The notes: a model not told the origin generated them from the letters alone. A DNA stretch of 64,000 nucleotides from Streptomyces sp. man185 (GCA_002551355.1 NTHE01000021.1:1-64000), one strand, 5' to 3'. Shown: positions 26,108-36,737, numbered from the stretch's first letter. Program-made: numbers and translations.

Positions 26108-27607
26108 TCAGGATCCGAGCCGGGCGGGCTGCTCGACCCCGCCCGGTGCGCCGCTGGCGCCCGGCGCGGTCCCGGAGCCGTCGGCAGGGGAGCCCGGCAC
26201 CGTCGCCCGTCGGGTGCGCAGACCGGACGCGCTGACGGCGGCGGCGATCAGGGCGGCGGTCAGCGGGACGACCAGGGCCGCCCGGTACCCGTCGAGGACG
26301 GCGGCCGGCGACGTCCCGTCCGTGGCGGTGATGGTGACGGCGGCGACGGCGGACAGCCCCAGCGCCGCCCCGAACTGGAAGGCCGTGTAGAGCAGTCCGC
26401 CCGCCACGCCCTGCTCCTCCTCGGCGACGCCGTCGGTGGCCACGATGGTGAGCGGCCCGTAGACCAGGGAGAAGGCCACACCCAGAAGGAGCAGGCTCGG
26501 GAACATCGCCGCGTACGTCCAGTCCGCGTCGAGCGGCAGGAACAGGGCGTACGAGAGCGACGCGAGGAGCAGCCCGACGACGATGACCCGGGCGTTGCCG
26601 AACCGGGCCACCAGCCTCGGGGTGAGGAGCGGCGAGAGCACCGCGTCCACGCCGATGACGATCAGCGCGAGGCTGGTCTGCAGGGACGACCAGCCGCGCA
26701 GTTCCTGGAGGTAGAGCACGGCGATGAACTGGAAGCCGAAGAACCCTGCGGCGAACAGCAGCCCCGACACGTTGGCGCGGACCAGCGATCCGCTGCGGAA
26801 GATGCCCAGACGCACCAGCGGCGAGGACGAGGCGCGCTCGATCAGGACGAACGCGAGGAAGAGGAGCAGGGCCGCACCGATCGTGCCGACGGTCCAGACG
26901 GCCGGGACGTGAGTGGCCCGCTCGACGCCGAAGACGAGCAGCAGGATCCCGGCGGTGACGGTGACCGCTCCGGCCAGGTCGACGCCCTGCCCGGCGCGGT
27001 CCGGGCGGGGTGAGGCGGGGATGAGCGTGAGCGCGGCGAGCAGGATGCCGAACGAGAGGATCACCGGGGCGAAGAACACCCAGCGCCAGTCGATGGCGGA
27101 GAGCAGCCCGCCGACGACCAGGCCGATGGAGAAGCCTCCCGCGGCGGTGCCCGCGTAGACGAGCAGGGCCTTGTTGCGCCGCGGCCCCTCCGGAAAGCCG
27201 GTGGTGATGATCGACAGCCCGGCCGGGGTCATGAAGGCGGCGGCGACCCCGGTCACGAAGCGGGCGACGATCAGCATCCAGCCCTCGGTGGCCAGGCCGC
27301 CCAGCCCGGAGAAGAGCAGGAACACCACGAGCCAGAGGACGAACATCCGGCGCCGGCCGAACAGATCGGCCGCCCGTCCGCCCAGCAGCATGAAACCGCC
27401 GTATCCGAGGACGTACGCGCTCATCACCCACTGGAGCGTGCCGGTGGACAGGTTCAGATCCTCGCGGATCGCGGGCAGGGCCACATTCAGCATGGCCACA
27501 TCGATGCCTTCGAGGAAGATCGCGCCGCACAGGACGAGCAGCACACCCCAGGCGCGCCCGGTCATGCGCTCACTGCTCGATCTCGAAAGGGACGGTGATG
27601 AGGACAC
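26108..27607 (-). CDS. MFS drug-efflux transporter, 14-helix DHA2 family
   Basis: 499-residue proton-driven multidrug exporter. It has helices throughout from VLLVLCGAIFLEGIDVAMLNVAL, the MFS motif A loop GGRAADLFGRRRMFV, and motif C (ARFVTGVAAAFMTPAGLSII). The start is a GTG at 27607 with AAGGAG exactly 7 nt upstream; the internal ATG at 27565 lacks a ribosome site. It is divergent from the HxlR gene (175 bp apart), a common drug-pump/regulator arrangement, so substrate-induced control is likely. Not present in the des region as I remember it from S. coelicolor. Confidence 0.9.
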   Translation of the reverse strand: MSSSPSLSRSSSERMTGRAWGVLLVLCGAIFLEGIDVAMLNVALPAIREDLNLSTGTLQWVMSAYVLGYGGFMLLGGRAADLFGRRRMFVLWLVVFLLFSGLGGLATEGWMLIVARFVTGVAAAFMTPAGLSIITTGFPEGPRRNKALLVYAGTAAGGFSIGLVVGGLLSAIDWRWVFFAPVILSFGILLAALTLIPASPRPDRAGQGVDLAGAVTVTAGILLLVFGVERATHVPAVWTVGTIGAALLLFLAFVLIERASSSPLVRLGIFRSGSLVRANVSGLLFAAGFFGFQFIAVLYLQELRGWSSLQTSLALIVIGVDAVLSPLLTPRLVARFGNARVIVVGLLLASLSYALFLPLDADWTYAAMFPSLLLLGVAFSLVYGPLTIVATDGVAEEEQGVAGGLLYTAFQFGAALGLSAVAAVTITATDGTSPAAVLDGYRAALVVPLTAALIAAAVSASGLRTRRATVPGSPADGSGTAPGASGAPGGVEQPARLGS

Positions 27608-27782
27608 GGGACTTCTCCTTGTACGCGGACGAAACGGGCATGGCGAACAGCCGCCAACAGCGGTCGTAGGAAACGGGATTAGCGCGCAAAGGCCTCAAGC
27701 GGCGTGCAGCAAAGATGAGTTACCGAATTGCCGGTCGGTTCTCTCTTGTAACCACCTGAAGCTTGCGGCACCGTGGGGAGGT

Positions 27783-28274
27783 ATGGAAGAAGGCACTTCG
27801 AAGTCACCGAGTCACTGCGCGGATACCGGCGCCGAGCCGGACTACTACATCAACCAGTGGGATGTGCGCGAGGATTGCGAGGTGCGGCAGATCCTCGACC
27901 GCGTCGCGGACAAGTGGTCGCTCCTCGCCATCGCCCATCTGGAGCGCCGCACCCTGCGCTTCTCCGAGCTGCGCCGACTGATCGAGGGCATCAGCCAGCG
28001 CATGCTGACGGTGACCCTGCGCCACCTGGAGCGCGACGGCCTGGTGCGGCGCACGGTCTACCCCGTCGTCCCGCCGCGCGTGGAATACGAGCTGACGGAG
28101 CTGGGCGCGACGCTGTACACGACGATCCGGTCCCTGGTCGACTGGACCGAGGGCCATCAGCAGGAGATCGCGAAGGCGCGCGCCGACTACGACAGCCGTC
28201 AGGAAGCCGAGGCGGCGTCCCGGTCACCTGAGGAGCCTCACCATGTCCACGCGGCCGGCGCCGCACTACAGTGA
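27783..28274 (+). CDS. HxlR-family winged-helix regulator
   Basis: 163-residue regulator. The HxlR domain (about 25-125) contains WDVREDCEVRQILDRVADKWSLLAIAHL, with the Cys that senses reactive electrophiles in some relatives. It is followed by LRFSELRRLIEGISQRMLTVTLRHLERDGLVRRTVYPVVPPRVEYELTELG. ATG at 27783 has GGGGAGG 2-8 nt upstream. It is divergent from the MFS pump. A GTTAC (27719-27723) and GTAAC (27748-27752) pair in the shared promoter is a candidate operator. The last 32 bp overlap the next gene. Confidence 0.9.
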   Translation: MEEGTSKSPSHCADTGAEPDYYINQWDVREDCEVRQILDRVADKWSLLAIAHLERRTLRFSELRRLIEGISQRMLTVTLRHLERDGLVRRTVYPVVPPRVEYELTELGATLYTTIRSLVDWTEGHQQEIAKARADYDSRQEAEAASRSPEEPHHVHAAGAALQ

Positions 28275-28821
28275 ACCGGTGACCACACCTCAGGGGAACG
28301 CCGTGTCGCGCGTGGGCGAAGACGACCGCGAGAGCGCTGTGCGGCGCGTGCGGGAGGCGTACGCCGAGGAGCGCATCTCGCACGAGGAGATGGACGAGCG
28401 CCTGGGCCAGGTGCTCGCCGCCACGACCCGCGGCGAACTCGCGGCGGCCCTGGACCCGCTCCCGGCGGAGGACCCGGGCACCACGTCGACGATCGCCGCC
28501 GCCGGTGGCCGGATCAAGCGGCGCGGCGCCTGGCGGGTGCCCAGGATCCTCAAGGTCGAGTCCGCCTTCGGCCGGGTGCGCCTGGATCTGTCCCGCGCGA
28601 TCGTCGCCTACCCGGTCGTCGACATCGAGCTGAGCCTCGGCACCGGAAACGCGAGCATCACGGTGCCGCGCGACGCGATCGTCGAGGTCGAGGGCCTGAA
28701 CACCGGGTGGAAGGACCTCCGCTACAGGCCCCGGCAGCCGAGCCGCCCGGGTGCGCCGCGCTTCCGCTTCTCGGGGGCGATGGGCTACGGGCGGCTGAAG
28801 ATCCGCCACGCCTGGCGCTGA
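28243..28821 (+). CDS. DUF1707 domain protein
   Basis: 192 residues with an N-terminal DUF1707 (about 22-75: GEDDRESAVRRVREAYAEERISHEEMDERLGQVLAATTRGEL), a short helical module found in many actinobacterial, often membrane-linked, proteins. A C-terminal beta-rich half (KVESAFGRVRLDLSRAIVAYPVVDIELSLGTGNASITVP) resembles LiaF/DUF2154-like repeats. No membrane helix. ATG at 28243 has GAGGAG upstream. It overlaps the HxlR gene by 32 bp and so is probably coupled to it. Confidence 0.8.
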   Translation: MSTRPAPHYSEPVTTPQGNAVSRVGEDDRESAVRRVREAYAEERISHEEMDERLGQVLAATTRGELAAALDPLPAEDPGTTSTIAAAGGRIKRRGAWRVPRILKVESAFGRVRLDLSRAIVAYPVVDIELSLGTGNASITVPRDAIVEVEGLNTGWKDLRYRPRQPSRPGAPRFRFSGAMGYGRLKIRHAWR

Positions 28822-28908
28822 TCCGCCACGCTCGGCGCAGGGGTGGAGGCCTCCGGTGGGCGCGGTTCCCGGCCTTTGCGGGACACGGCCTGTTGGTCAG
28901 GTCTTCCC

Positions 28909-29019
28909 ATGGCGACCCTCCCGCGCCGCCCACACGTCGACGCGTTCACGGTCACGAAGAGCGACTACGGCGTGAAGTACGTGACGGAGGCCGGGGTGGC
29001 GGTGCCGGGGACCCGGTAG
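28909..29019 (+). pseudogene. short orphan coding remnant
   Basis: 36 codons with strong GC3 bias, including DAFTVTKSDYGVKYVTEAGV and ending in TAG. No ribosome site. It looks like the C-terminus of a lost gene; family not recognised. Confidence 0.3.
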
Positions 29020-29045
29020 CGCCCTGAGCGAGAACGGATGCGCAC

Positions 29046-29071
29046 CCGCTTGAGTACGGGTACTCAAGCGG
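29046..29071. promoter_or_regulatory. perfect 12+2+12 palindrome, operator-like
   Basis: CCGCTTGAGTAC (29046-29057), GG, GTACTCAAGCGG (29060-29071). The form (CTTGAG ... CTCAAG) resembles MerR/SoxR or TetR family operators. It lies 30 bp before the ATG of a truncated lipoprotein-like gene. Confidence 0.5.
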
Positions 29072-29100
29072 GGTGTGCGGGGCCGCCGGAGACTCGGCGC

Positions 29101-29208
29101 ATGACACATATCCGAGGCTCCATCAGCAAGTTCACCCCCGGCCGACGCGCCCTCGCGGCAGCCGCCCTCATCGCTCCGGCGCTCACCGCCCGCGGAACCG
29201 AACAGAAT
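29101..29208 (+). pseudogene. truncated secreted/lipoprotein gene, signal peptide only
   Basis: MTHIRGSISKFTPGRRALAA... reads as a signal sequence with hydrophobic core ALAAAALIAPALTA followed by Arg where a lipobox Cys would stand (CGC instead of TGC). After about 35 codons the frame loses all protein character and runs antisense into the acyl-CoA dehydrogenase gene. It could be debris of desE or of another substrate-binding lipoprotein; the identity cannot be settled here. Confidence 0.45.
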
Positions 29209-29305
29209 GGCGGCGAGCGGCGGAGCGGGAGCGCCGGGTCATCGACGGCGCCCCGGCAGCCGTCGCCGCGCCTCGGTCCGCGAAAGGGGCGACTTCGTCG
29301 CCGTC

Positions 29306-29380
29306 GCGCCACTTCGCCTTGTCGTGGCGGTCGACGCCCAGCCGCTGCAGAGCGATGGGTGCCCCCGCCGACACGTCCGC
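29306..29380 (-). pseudogene. GNAT C-terminal fragment
   Basis: Minus-strand codons encode GAPIALQRLGVDRHDKAKWR, strikingly like the C-terminus GAPVTLQRLRLDRARW of the intact GNAT at 25287-25976 and other RimJ/RimL-type enzymes. No N-terminal part is present. Confidence 0.45.
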
Positions 29381-29447
29381 CCCGCCCGCCGCGGAGCGAT
29401 CGGTCCACGGCGGACGGGGCGGCAGTCGGAGCATCACGCGGCGTGGA

Positions 29448-30614
29448 TCAGCTCGGCAGCCCCAACTCCCGTGCGATCAGCATCCGCTGGACCTCGCTCG
29501 TGCCCTCGCCGATCTCCAGGATCTTCGAGTCGCGCCACATCCGTGCCACCGGGTACTCGTTCATGAAGCCGTAGCCGCCGTGGATCTGCGTCGCCTCGCG
29601 GGCGTTGTCCACCGCGACCGTCGAGGAGTACAGCTTCGCGATCGCCGCCTCCTTCTTGAACGGTTCGCCCGCCACCAGCCGCGAAGCCGCGTCGCGCCAG
29701 CCCACGCGGGCCATGTGGGCGCGCATCTCCATGTCGGCGATCTTGAACTGGATCGCCTGGTTCGCGCCGATCGGCCTGCCGAACGCGTGGCGTTCGTGCG
29801 CGTACTTCACCGACTCGTCCACGCAGCCCTGCGCCAGGCCCGTGGCCAGGGCCGAGATCGCGACCCGGCCCTCGTCCAGGATCCGCAGGAACTGCGCGTA
29901 GCCCCGGCCCTGTTCGCCCAGGAGGTTCGCCGCCGGGACGCGGACGTCGGAGAAGGACAGCTCCCGGGTGTCGGAGGCGTTCCAGCCGACCTTGGAGTAC
30001 GGGGCCGCGACCGTGAAGCCGGGGGTTCCCGACGGGACGATGATCGCGGAGATCAGCGGCCGGCCGTCCTCCTTGCGGCCGGTCACGGCGGTGACCGTCA
30101 CCAACTCGGTGATGTCCGTACCCGAGTTGGTGATGAAGCACTTCGAGCCGTTGATCACCCACTCGCCTCTCGCCTCGTCCAGCACCGCCGTCGTCCGCGT
30201 GCCGCCCGCGTCCGAGCCGCCGTCCGGCTCGGTCAGGCCGAACGCGCCCAGCGCCTCGCCCGCGCACAGCTTCGGCAGCCACTGGCGCTTCTGCTCCTCC
30301 GTGCCGAACAGGTGCAGCGGCATCGCGCCCAGCGAGACCCCGGCCTCCAGGGTGATCGCCACCGAGGAGTCGACGCGGGCCAGCTCCTCCAGGGCGATCC
30401 CGAGCGCCAGGTAGTCGCCGCCCATCCCGCCGTACTCCTCCGGGAACGGCAGCCCGAACAGGCCCATCCGGCCCATCTCGCGCACGATCTCGTACGGGAA
30501 TTCATGGCGCTCGTAGAGGTCGCCGATCTTCGGCGCGATCACGTCGTGCGCGAACTCCTCGACCGTGCGGCGCAGTTCCTCGTGCTCGGCGGTCAGCCGG
30601 TGGTCCAGGGACAT
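29448..30614 (-). CDS. acdH: acyl-CoA dehydrogenase (isovaleryl-CoA type)
   Basis: FAD enzyme oxidising isovaleryl/isobutyryl-type branched acyl-CoA to the enoyl-CoA in leucine/valine catabolism. The 388-residue sequence has the ACAD signatures GAFGLTEPDGGSDAGGTRT and the C-terminal QIHGGYGFMNEYPVARMWRDSKILEIGEGTSEVQRMLIARELGL; the E in YEGTSE-like IGEGTSE marks this subfamily. It is last of a four-gene operon. The AAG GAG TGA codons that end the HMG-CoA lyase gene also serve as its ribosome site (9 bp gap). The neighbours favour isovaleryl-CoA. Confidence 0.92.
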   Translation of the reverse strand: MSLDHRLTAEHEELRRTVEEFAHDVIAPKIGDLYERHEFPYEIVREMGRMGLFGLPFPEEYGGMGGDYLALGIALEELARVDSSVAITLEAGVSLGAMPLHLFGTEEQKRQWLPKLCAGEALGAFGLTEPDGGSDAGGTRTTAVLDEARGEWVINGSKCFITNSGTDITELVTVTAVTGRKEDGRPLISAIIVPSGTPGFTVAAPYSKVGWNASDTRELSFSDVRVPAANLLGEQGRGYAQFLRILDEGRVAISALATGLAQGCVDESVKYAHERHAFGRPIGANQAIQFKIADMEMRAHMARVGWRDAASRLVAGEPFKKEAAIAKLYSSTVAVDNAREATQIHGGYGFMNEYPVARMWRDSKILEIGEGTSEVQRMLIARELGLPS

Positions 30615-30622
30615 GGGTCAAC

Positions 30623-31587
30623 TCACTCCTTGTGGGAGGCGGAAGAAGAAGGGGTCAGGGCGCGGACCGTGCGGGATGGGCTCGGTCGGCCCAGGTGTTC
30701 GGCCAGCCAGACGCTGGTGGCGGTGAGGGCGTCCAGGTCGACGCCCGTCTCGATGCCGAGGCCGTCGAGCATCCACACCAGGTCCTCGGTGGCCAGGTTG
30801 CCCGTGGCGCTCTTGGCGTACGGGCAGCCGCCCAGGCCGCCCGCCGAGGCGTCCACCGTCGTCACCCCGTGCTGGAGCGCCGCCAGGGTGTTGGACAGCG
30901 CCTGGCCGTACGTGTCGTGGAAGTGGACGCCGATCGCCTCCGTGGGGACGGCCGCCTCGTTCAGCGCCGTCAGCAGTGCCGTCACGTGGCCCGGCGTCGC
31001 CACTCCGATCGTGTCGCCCAGCGACAGCTCGTCGCAGCCCAGGTCCATCAGCGCCTTCGCGACCTTCACCACCTGGGCGACCGGGACCGCGCCTTCCCAC
31101 GGGTCGCCGAAGCACATCGACAGATACCCGCGCACCTGCACCTTGTCGGCCTTCGCACGGGCCACCACCGGCTCGAACATGGCCAGCGACTCGTCGACCG
31201 TACGGTTCAGATTGCGCGCGGCGAACGTCTCCGTCGCCGAGCCGAACACCGCGATCGACCGGGCCCCGAGCGCCAGCGCCCGGTCCAGTCCGCGTTCGTT
31301 CGGCACGAGGACCGGGAGTGACACGTCACCCACGTCCGCGATGTCGCCGAGCAGAGGGAACAGCGCCTCCGCGTCGGCCAGTTGGGGCACCCATTTCGGG
31401 TGGACGAAGCTCGTCGCCTCGATGGTGGTCAGGCCCGCCACCGCCAGGCGGCGGATGAACTCCGCCTTCACTGAAGTCGGGACGGTCTCCTTCTCGTTCT
31501 GCAGGCCGTCCCGAGCGCCTACTTCATGGATGCGGACCCGGGAGGGGAGACCCGGCGCCGGGACCTTCATGGGGAGCCCCTGCGTGC

Positions 31588-31591
<4 letters not shown>
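30623..31591 (-). CDS. hydroxymethylglutaryl-CoA lyase
   Basis: Cleaves HMG-CoA to acetoacetate and acetyl-CoA, the last step of leucine degradation. The 322-residue TIM-barrel enzyme has the N-terminal [21 protein letters not shown] (metal Asp and catalytic Arg), [17 protein letters not shown], the [10 protein letters not shown] metal histidines, and the catalytic-Cys loop [23 protein letters not shown]. It overlaps the upstream biotin carboxylase gene by ATGA (31588-31591), so start and stop are coupled; an ATG seven codons later is possible. Its position between carboxylase and acyl-CoA dehydrogenase completes the isovaleryl-CoA route, except that no methylglutaconyl-CoA hydratase is present here. 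Confidence 0.95.
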
Positions 31592-33531
<1,940 letters not shown>

Positions 33532-33538
33532 CTGTTCC

Positions 33539-35161
33539 TCACATCCGGAAGACGCCGAAGCCGGGACCGGCCGGGTCCTTCTGGGGCAGCGGGGCATTGG
33601 CGCAGGCCGTGAGGGCGAGGCCCAGCACCTGGCGGGTGTCCACGGGGTCGATCACGCCGTCGTCCCAGAGCCGGGCGCTCGCGTAGTACGCGTTGCCCTG
33701 GGTCTCGTACTGGGCGCGGATCGGGGCCTTGAACGTCTCCTCGTCCTCGGCGCTCCAGTCGTCGCCGAGCTGGTCGCGCTTGACGGTGGCGAGGACGGAG
33801 GCCGCCTGCTCGCCGCCCATGACGGAGATCTTGGCGTTGGGCCACATCCACAGGAAGCGAGGGCTGTAGGCCCGGCCGCACATGGAGTAGTTGCCCGCGC
33901 CGTACGAACCGCCGACGACGACCGTCAGCTTCGGCACCCGGGTGCAGGCCACCGCCGTGACCATCTTCGCGCCGTGCTTGGCGATGCCGCCCGCCTCGTA
34001 GTCGCGGCCGACCATGAAGCCGGAGATGTTCTGGAGGAAGACGAGCGGGATGCCGCGCTGGTCGCACAGCTCGATGAAGTGCGCGCCCTTCTGGGCCGAC
34101 TCGGAGAACAGGATCCCGTTGTTCGCGACGATCCCCACGGGGTGGCCGTGGATGCGGGCGAAGCCGGTGATCAGCGTCTGCCCGTACTCCGCCTTGAACT
34201 CCTGGAAGCGCGAGCCGTCCACCACCCGCGCGATCACCTCGCGTACGTCGTACGGGGTGCGGGAGTCCACCGGGACCGCTCCGTACAGCCCGGCCGGGTC
34301 CACCTTCGGCTCCTCGGCCGGCTCGACCGACCAGGGGAGCGGAGTGCGGTCCGGGAGGGTCGCGACGATGTTGCGGACGATCCGCAGCGCGTGCGCGTCG
34401 TCCTCCGCGAGATGGTCGGTGACCCCCGACGTACGGGAGTGGACCTCGCCGCCGCCCAGCTCCTCGGCCGTCACGACCTCGCCGGTCGCGGCCTTCACCA
34501 GCGGCGGGCCGCCGAGGAAGATCGTGCCCTGGTTGCGGACGATCACGGCCTCGTCGCTCATCGCCGGGACGTACGCCCCGCCCGCCGTGCAGGAGCCCAG
34601 CACCGCCGCGATCTGCGGAATGCCCGCCCCCGACATCCGGGCCTGGTTGTAGAAGATCCGCCCGAAGTGGTCCCGGTCGGGGAAGACCTCGTCCTGCATC
34701 GGCAGGAACGCGCCACCGGAGTCGACCAGATAGAGGCAGGGGAGACGATTCTCCAGCGCCACTTCCTGGGCGCGCAGATGCTTCTTCACGGTCATCGGGT
34801 AGTACGTGCCGCCCTTGACGGTCGCGTCATTGGCGACGATCACGCACTCGCGGCCCGAGACCCGCCCGATGCCCGCGATGACGCCCGCGGCGGGGGCCTG
34901 GTCCCCGTACATCCCGTTCGCCGCCAGCGGGGCCAGCTCCAGGAACGGCGAGCCCGGATCGAGGAGGGTGTCCACCCGGTCCCGGGGGAGCAGCTTGCCG
35001 CGCGCCTCGTGGCGGGCCCGGGCCTTCTCACCCCCGCCCAGCCGTGCCGTGGCGAGACGTCCCGCCAGGTCGTCGGAGAGCGCGCGATGCGCCGCCTCGT
35101 TGGCCTGCCAGGCCTCCGATGCGGGATCGGCCGCGCTCGCCAGGACCGGTGCCTGCTGCAT
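33539..35161 (-). CDS. acyl-CoA carboxylase beta subunit (methylcrotonyl-CoA type)
   Basis: Carboxyltransferase that converts 3-methylcrotonyl-CoA to 3-methylglutaconyl-CoA. The 540-residue crotonase-fold protein has two halves. N-half motifs are the [29 protein letters not shown] region and [30 protein letters not shown]; the GGAFLPxQ signature separates MCC-type from propionyl-CoA-type subunits. The C-half has [27 protein letters not shown] and [16 protein letters not shown]. First gene of the operon, divergent from a TetR gene across two operators. Confidence 0.94.
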   Translation of the reverse strand: MQQAPVLASAADPASEAWQANEAAHRALSDDLAGRLATARLGGGEKARARHEARGKLLPRDRVDTLLDPGSPFLELAPLAANGMYGDQAPAAGVIAGIGRVSGRECVIVANDATVKGGTYYPMTVKKHLRAQEVALENRLPCLYLVDSGGAFLPMQDEVFPDRDHFGRIFYNQARMSGAGIPQIAAVLGSCTAGGAYVPAMSDEAVIVRNQGTIFLGGPPLVKAATGEVVTAEELGGGEVHSRTSGVTDHLAEDDAHALRIVRNIVATLPDRTPLPWSVEPAEEPKVDPAGLYGAVPVDSRTPYDVREVIARVVDGSRFQEFKAEYGQTLITGFARIHGHPVGIVANNGILFSESAQKGAHFIELCDQRGIPLVFLQNISGFMVGRDYEAGGIAKHGAKMVTAVACTRVPKLTVVVGGSYGAGNYSMCGRAYSPRFLWMWPNAKISVMGGEQAASVLATVKRDQLGDDWSAEDEETFKAPIRAQYETQGNAYYASARLWDDGVIDPVDTRQVLGLALTACANAPLPQKDPAGPGFGVFRM

Positions 35162-35224
35162 CGTGTCGAGCCCCCTTGCCCGTACCTACCGCGATAAGTG
35201 CTTCGCTGCTGTCTGCCCGCTGCT

Positions 35225-35240
35225 GTTAATGAGCGTTAAC
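35225..35240. promoter_or_regulatory. operator 1 for the divergent TetR protein
   Basis: GTTAATGAGCGTTAAC, an imperfect inverted repeat (GTTAA/TTAAC). It lies 64 bp upstream of the carboxylase beta gene and 29 bp (centre to centre) from a second copy. TetR proteins commonly bind such sites in the promoter that they share. Confidence 0.7.
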
Positions 35241-35253
35241 GCGTTTCCCTCAG

Positions 35254-35269
35254 GTTAACGAGCGCTAAC
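35254..35269. promoter_or_regulatory. operator 2 for the divergent TetR protein
   Basis: GTTAACGAGCGCTAAC, sharing 14 of 16 positions with operator 1. It ends 10 bp before the predicted -10 of the tetR gene (TAGAAT, 35279-35284), so repressor bound here would cover that promoter. Confidence 0.7.
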
Positions 35270-35292
35270 GACCCTGTCTAGAATGAATCCTC

Positions 35293-35910
35293 ATGAGCAC
35301 CCATGCCGCCGCCCGCGTCGCGGCTCCCACCCGCCGCGAGCAGATCCTCCGGGAGGCCGCCCGCCTTTTCGCCGAGCGCGGCTTCCACGGTGTCGGCGTC
35401 GACGAGATAGGCGCCGCCGTCGGGATCAGCGGCCCCGGCCTCTACCGTCACTTCCCCGGCAAGGACGCGATGCTCGCCGAGCTCCTGGTGGGCATCAGCG
35501 AACGCCTGCTGGAGGGCGGACGGCTGCGGGTCACGGAGGACGCGGCCCGGGGCGACGGCTCACCGGAGGCACTCCTGGACGCGCTCATCGAGGGCCATAT
35601 CGACTTCGCCCTCGACGACCGCCCCCTGATCACCCTCCACGACCGGGAGCTGGACCGGCTGCGCGACACGGACCGCAAGCGGGTGCGGCGGCTCCAGCGC
35701 GAGTACGTCGAGGTCTGGGTCGGCGTCGTCCGCGCCCTCTACCCGTCGCTGGCCGAGAACCGGGCCCGCGTCACCGTGCACGCCGTCTTCGGCCTGCTGA
35801 ACTCCACCCCGCACCTGGCCCGGCCCGAGGCCCTGCCCGGCCGCGCGGCGACCGCCGCCCTGCTGCACCGGCTGGCCCGCGGTGCCTTCGCCGCCGCGGA
35901 ACCCTCCTGA
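35293..35910 (+). CDS. TetR-family regulator of the leucine-degradation operon
   Basis: 205-residue regulator with an N-terminal helix-turn-helix (about 14-60: RREQILREAARLFAERGFHGVGVDEIGAAVGISGPGLYRHFPGKDAML) and a TetR_C ligand domain (the remainder). It is divergent from the carboxylase/HMG-CoA lyase operon, with two GTTAA-type palindromes between, so it very likely represses that operon and itself, with an acyl-CoA or organic acid inducer (inferred). The -10 TAGAAT ends 8 bp before the ATG and no ribosome site is present, so the mRNA is probably leaderless. Confidence 0.88.
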   Translation: MSTHAAARVAAPTRREQILREAARLFAERGFHGVGVDEIGAAVGISGPGLYRHFPGKDAMLAELLVGISERLLEGGRLRVTEDAARGDGSPEALLDALIEGHIDFALDDRPLITLHDRELDRLRDTDRKRVRRLQREYVEVWVGVVRALYPSLAENRARVTVHAVFGLLNSTPHLARPEALPGRAATAALLHRLARGAFAAAEPS

Positions 35911-36010
35911 GCGGCGGCTTTCCCTTCCGGGTTCCCTCGGGTTCCGGGCAACCCGGGACGGGGTACGTACGTCTGTCCGGTCAACACGCAACGAATCGGG
36001 GAGCCGCACC

Positions 36011-36676
36011 GTGACCGTCTCACTGGGCGAAGAGATCATGCTGCTGTCGCTGGACGACACGACCGGTGCGGCGAAGGGGGAGACCGCCGCCCGCTGGGGC
36101 GTGGCGGCCGGCATGCTCCTGGAGCTGGTCATGGCGGGCCGCGTGACGGTCAAGGGCGGCCGCGTCGAGGTCTTCGACCCGTCCCCGACGGGCGACCCGC
36201 TCCTGGACGGACGGCTCGACCGGCTGGCGCGCTGGGTCCACGGGACGTCCAGCAGCCGCAAGGTGGCCGACTGGCTGACCCGGGACCACGCCAAGGGCTC
36301 GCAGGACGTCGTGGAGAGCCTCTGCGCCCGCGGCCTGGTGACCGAGGAGAAGCACCGGGCCCTCGGGGTCTTCCCGGTGCGCCGCTACCCGGAGGCGGAC
36401 GGAACCGTCGAACGCGAGCTGCGCGACCGGCTGTCCGCCGTGGTGCTGCGCGGGGCCGAGCCGGACGCCCGCACCACCGCGCTCGTCGCCCTGGTGCACG
36501 CGACGGGCATGCACCCCCAGACCTTCCCCGGCCTGCCGAAGAAGCAGGTCGCCCCGCGCATGGCCCAGATCGCCGAGGGCCACTGGGCGGGCGTGAGCGT
36601 GCGCGAGGCGATCCGCAACCTCCAGGCGGCGATCTCCGTGGTGACCGTGGTGACCGTGCTCACCGTGGTGTCGTAG
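36011..36676 (+). CDS. GPP34 (GOLPH3-like) family protein, copy 1
   Basis: 221-residue protein of the GPP34 family. The N-terminus VSLGEEIMLLSLDDTTGAAK and the KVADWLTRDHAKGSQDVVESLCARGLVTEEKHRALGVFPVRRYP core match the helical GOLPH3 fold. It ends in a hydrophobic VTVVTVLTVVS tail. Eukaryotic GOLPH3 binds phosphoinositides; bacterial function is unknown, although Streptomyces carry many copies. GTG at 36011 follows GGGGAG. The stop TAG is the first three bases of a 16-bp tandem repeat. A second copy is at 48446. Confidence 0.85.
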   Translation: MTVSLGEEIMLLSLDDTTGAAKGETAARWGVAAGMLLELVMAGRVTVKGGRVEVFDPSPTGDPLLDGRLDRLARWVHGTSSSRKVADWLTRDHAKGSQDVVESLCARGLVTEEKHRALGVFPVRRYPEADGTVERELRDRLSAVVLRGAEPDARTTALVALVHATGMHPQTFPGLPKKQVAPRMAQIAEGHWAGVSVREAIRNLQAAISVVTVVTVLTVVS

Positions 36677-36737
36677 ACCGCTGCCCTCGTAGACCGCTGC
36701 CCTCGAAGACCACAGCCCTCGAAGACCACAGCCCTCG
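36674..36737 (+). repeat. 16-bp tandem repeat (2+2 copies) starting at the GPP34 stop
   Basis: TAGACCGCTGCCCTCG occurs at 36674-36689 and 36690-36705, then the variant AAGACCACAGCCCTCG at 36706-36721 and 36722-36737. The first TAG is the stop codon of the gene. Confidence 0.9.

Noticed and set aside
27608..27782. GTTAC...GTAAC pair as HxlR operator
   Set aside because: Arms are only 5 bp and 24 bp apart; too weak to list as a separate site, so mentioned only in the HxlR entry.
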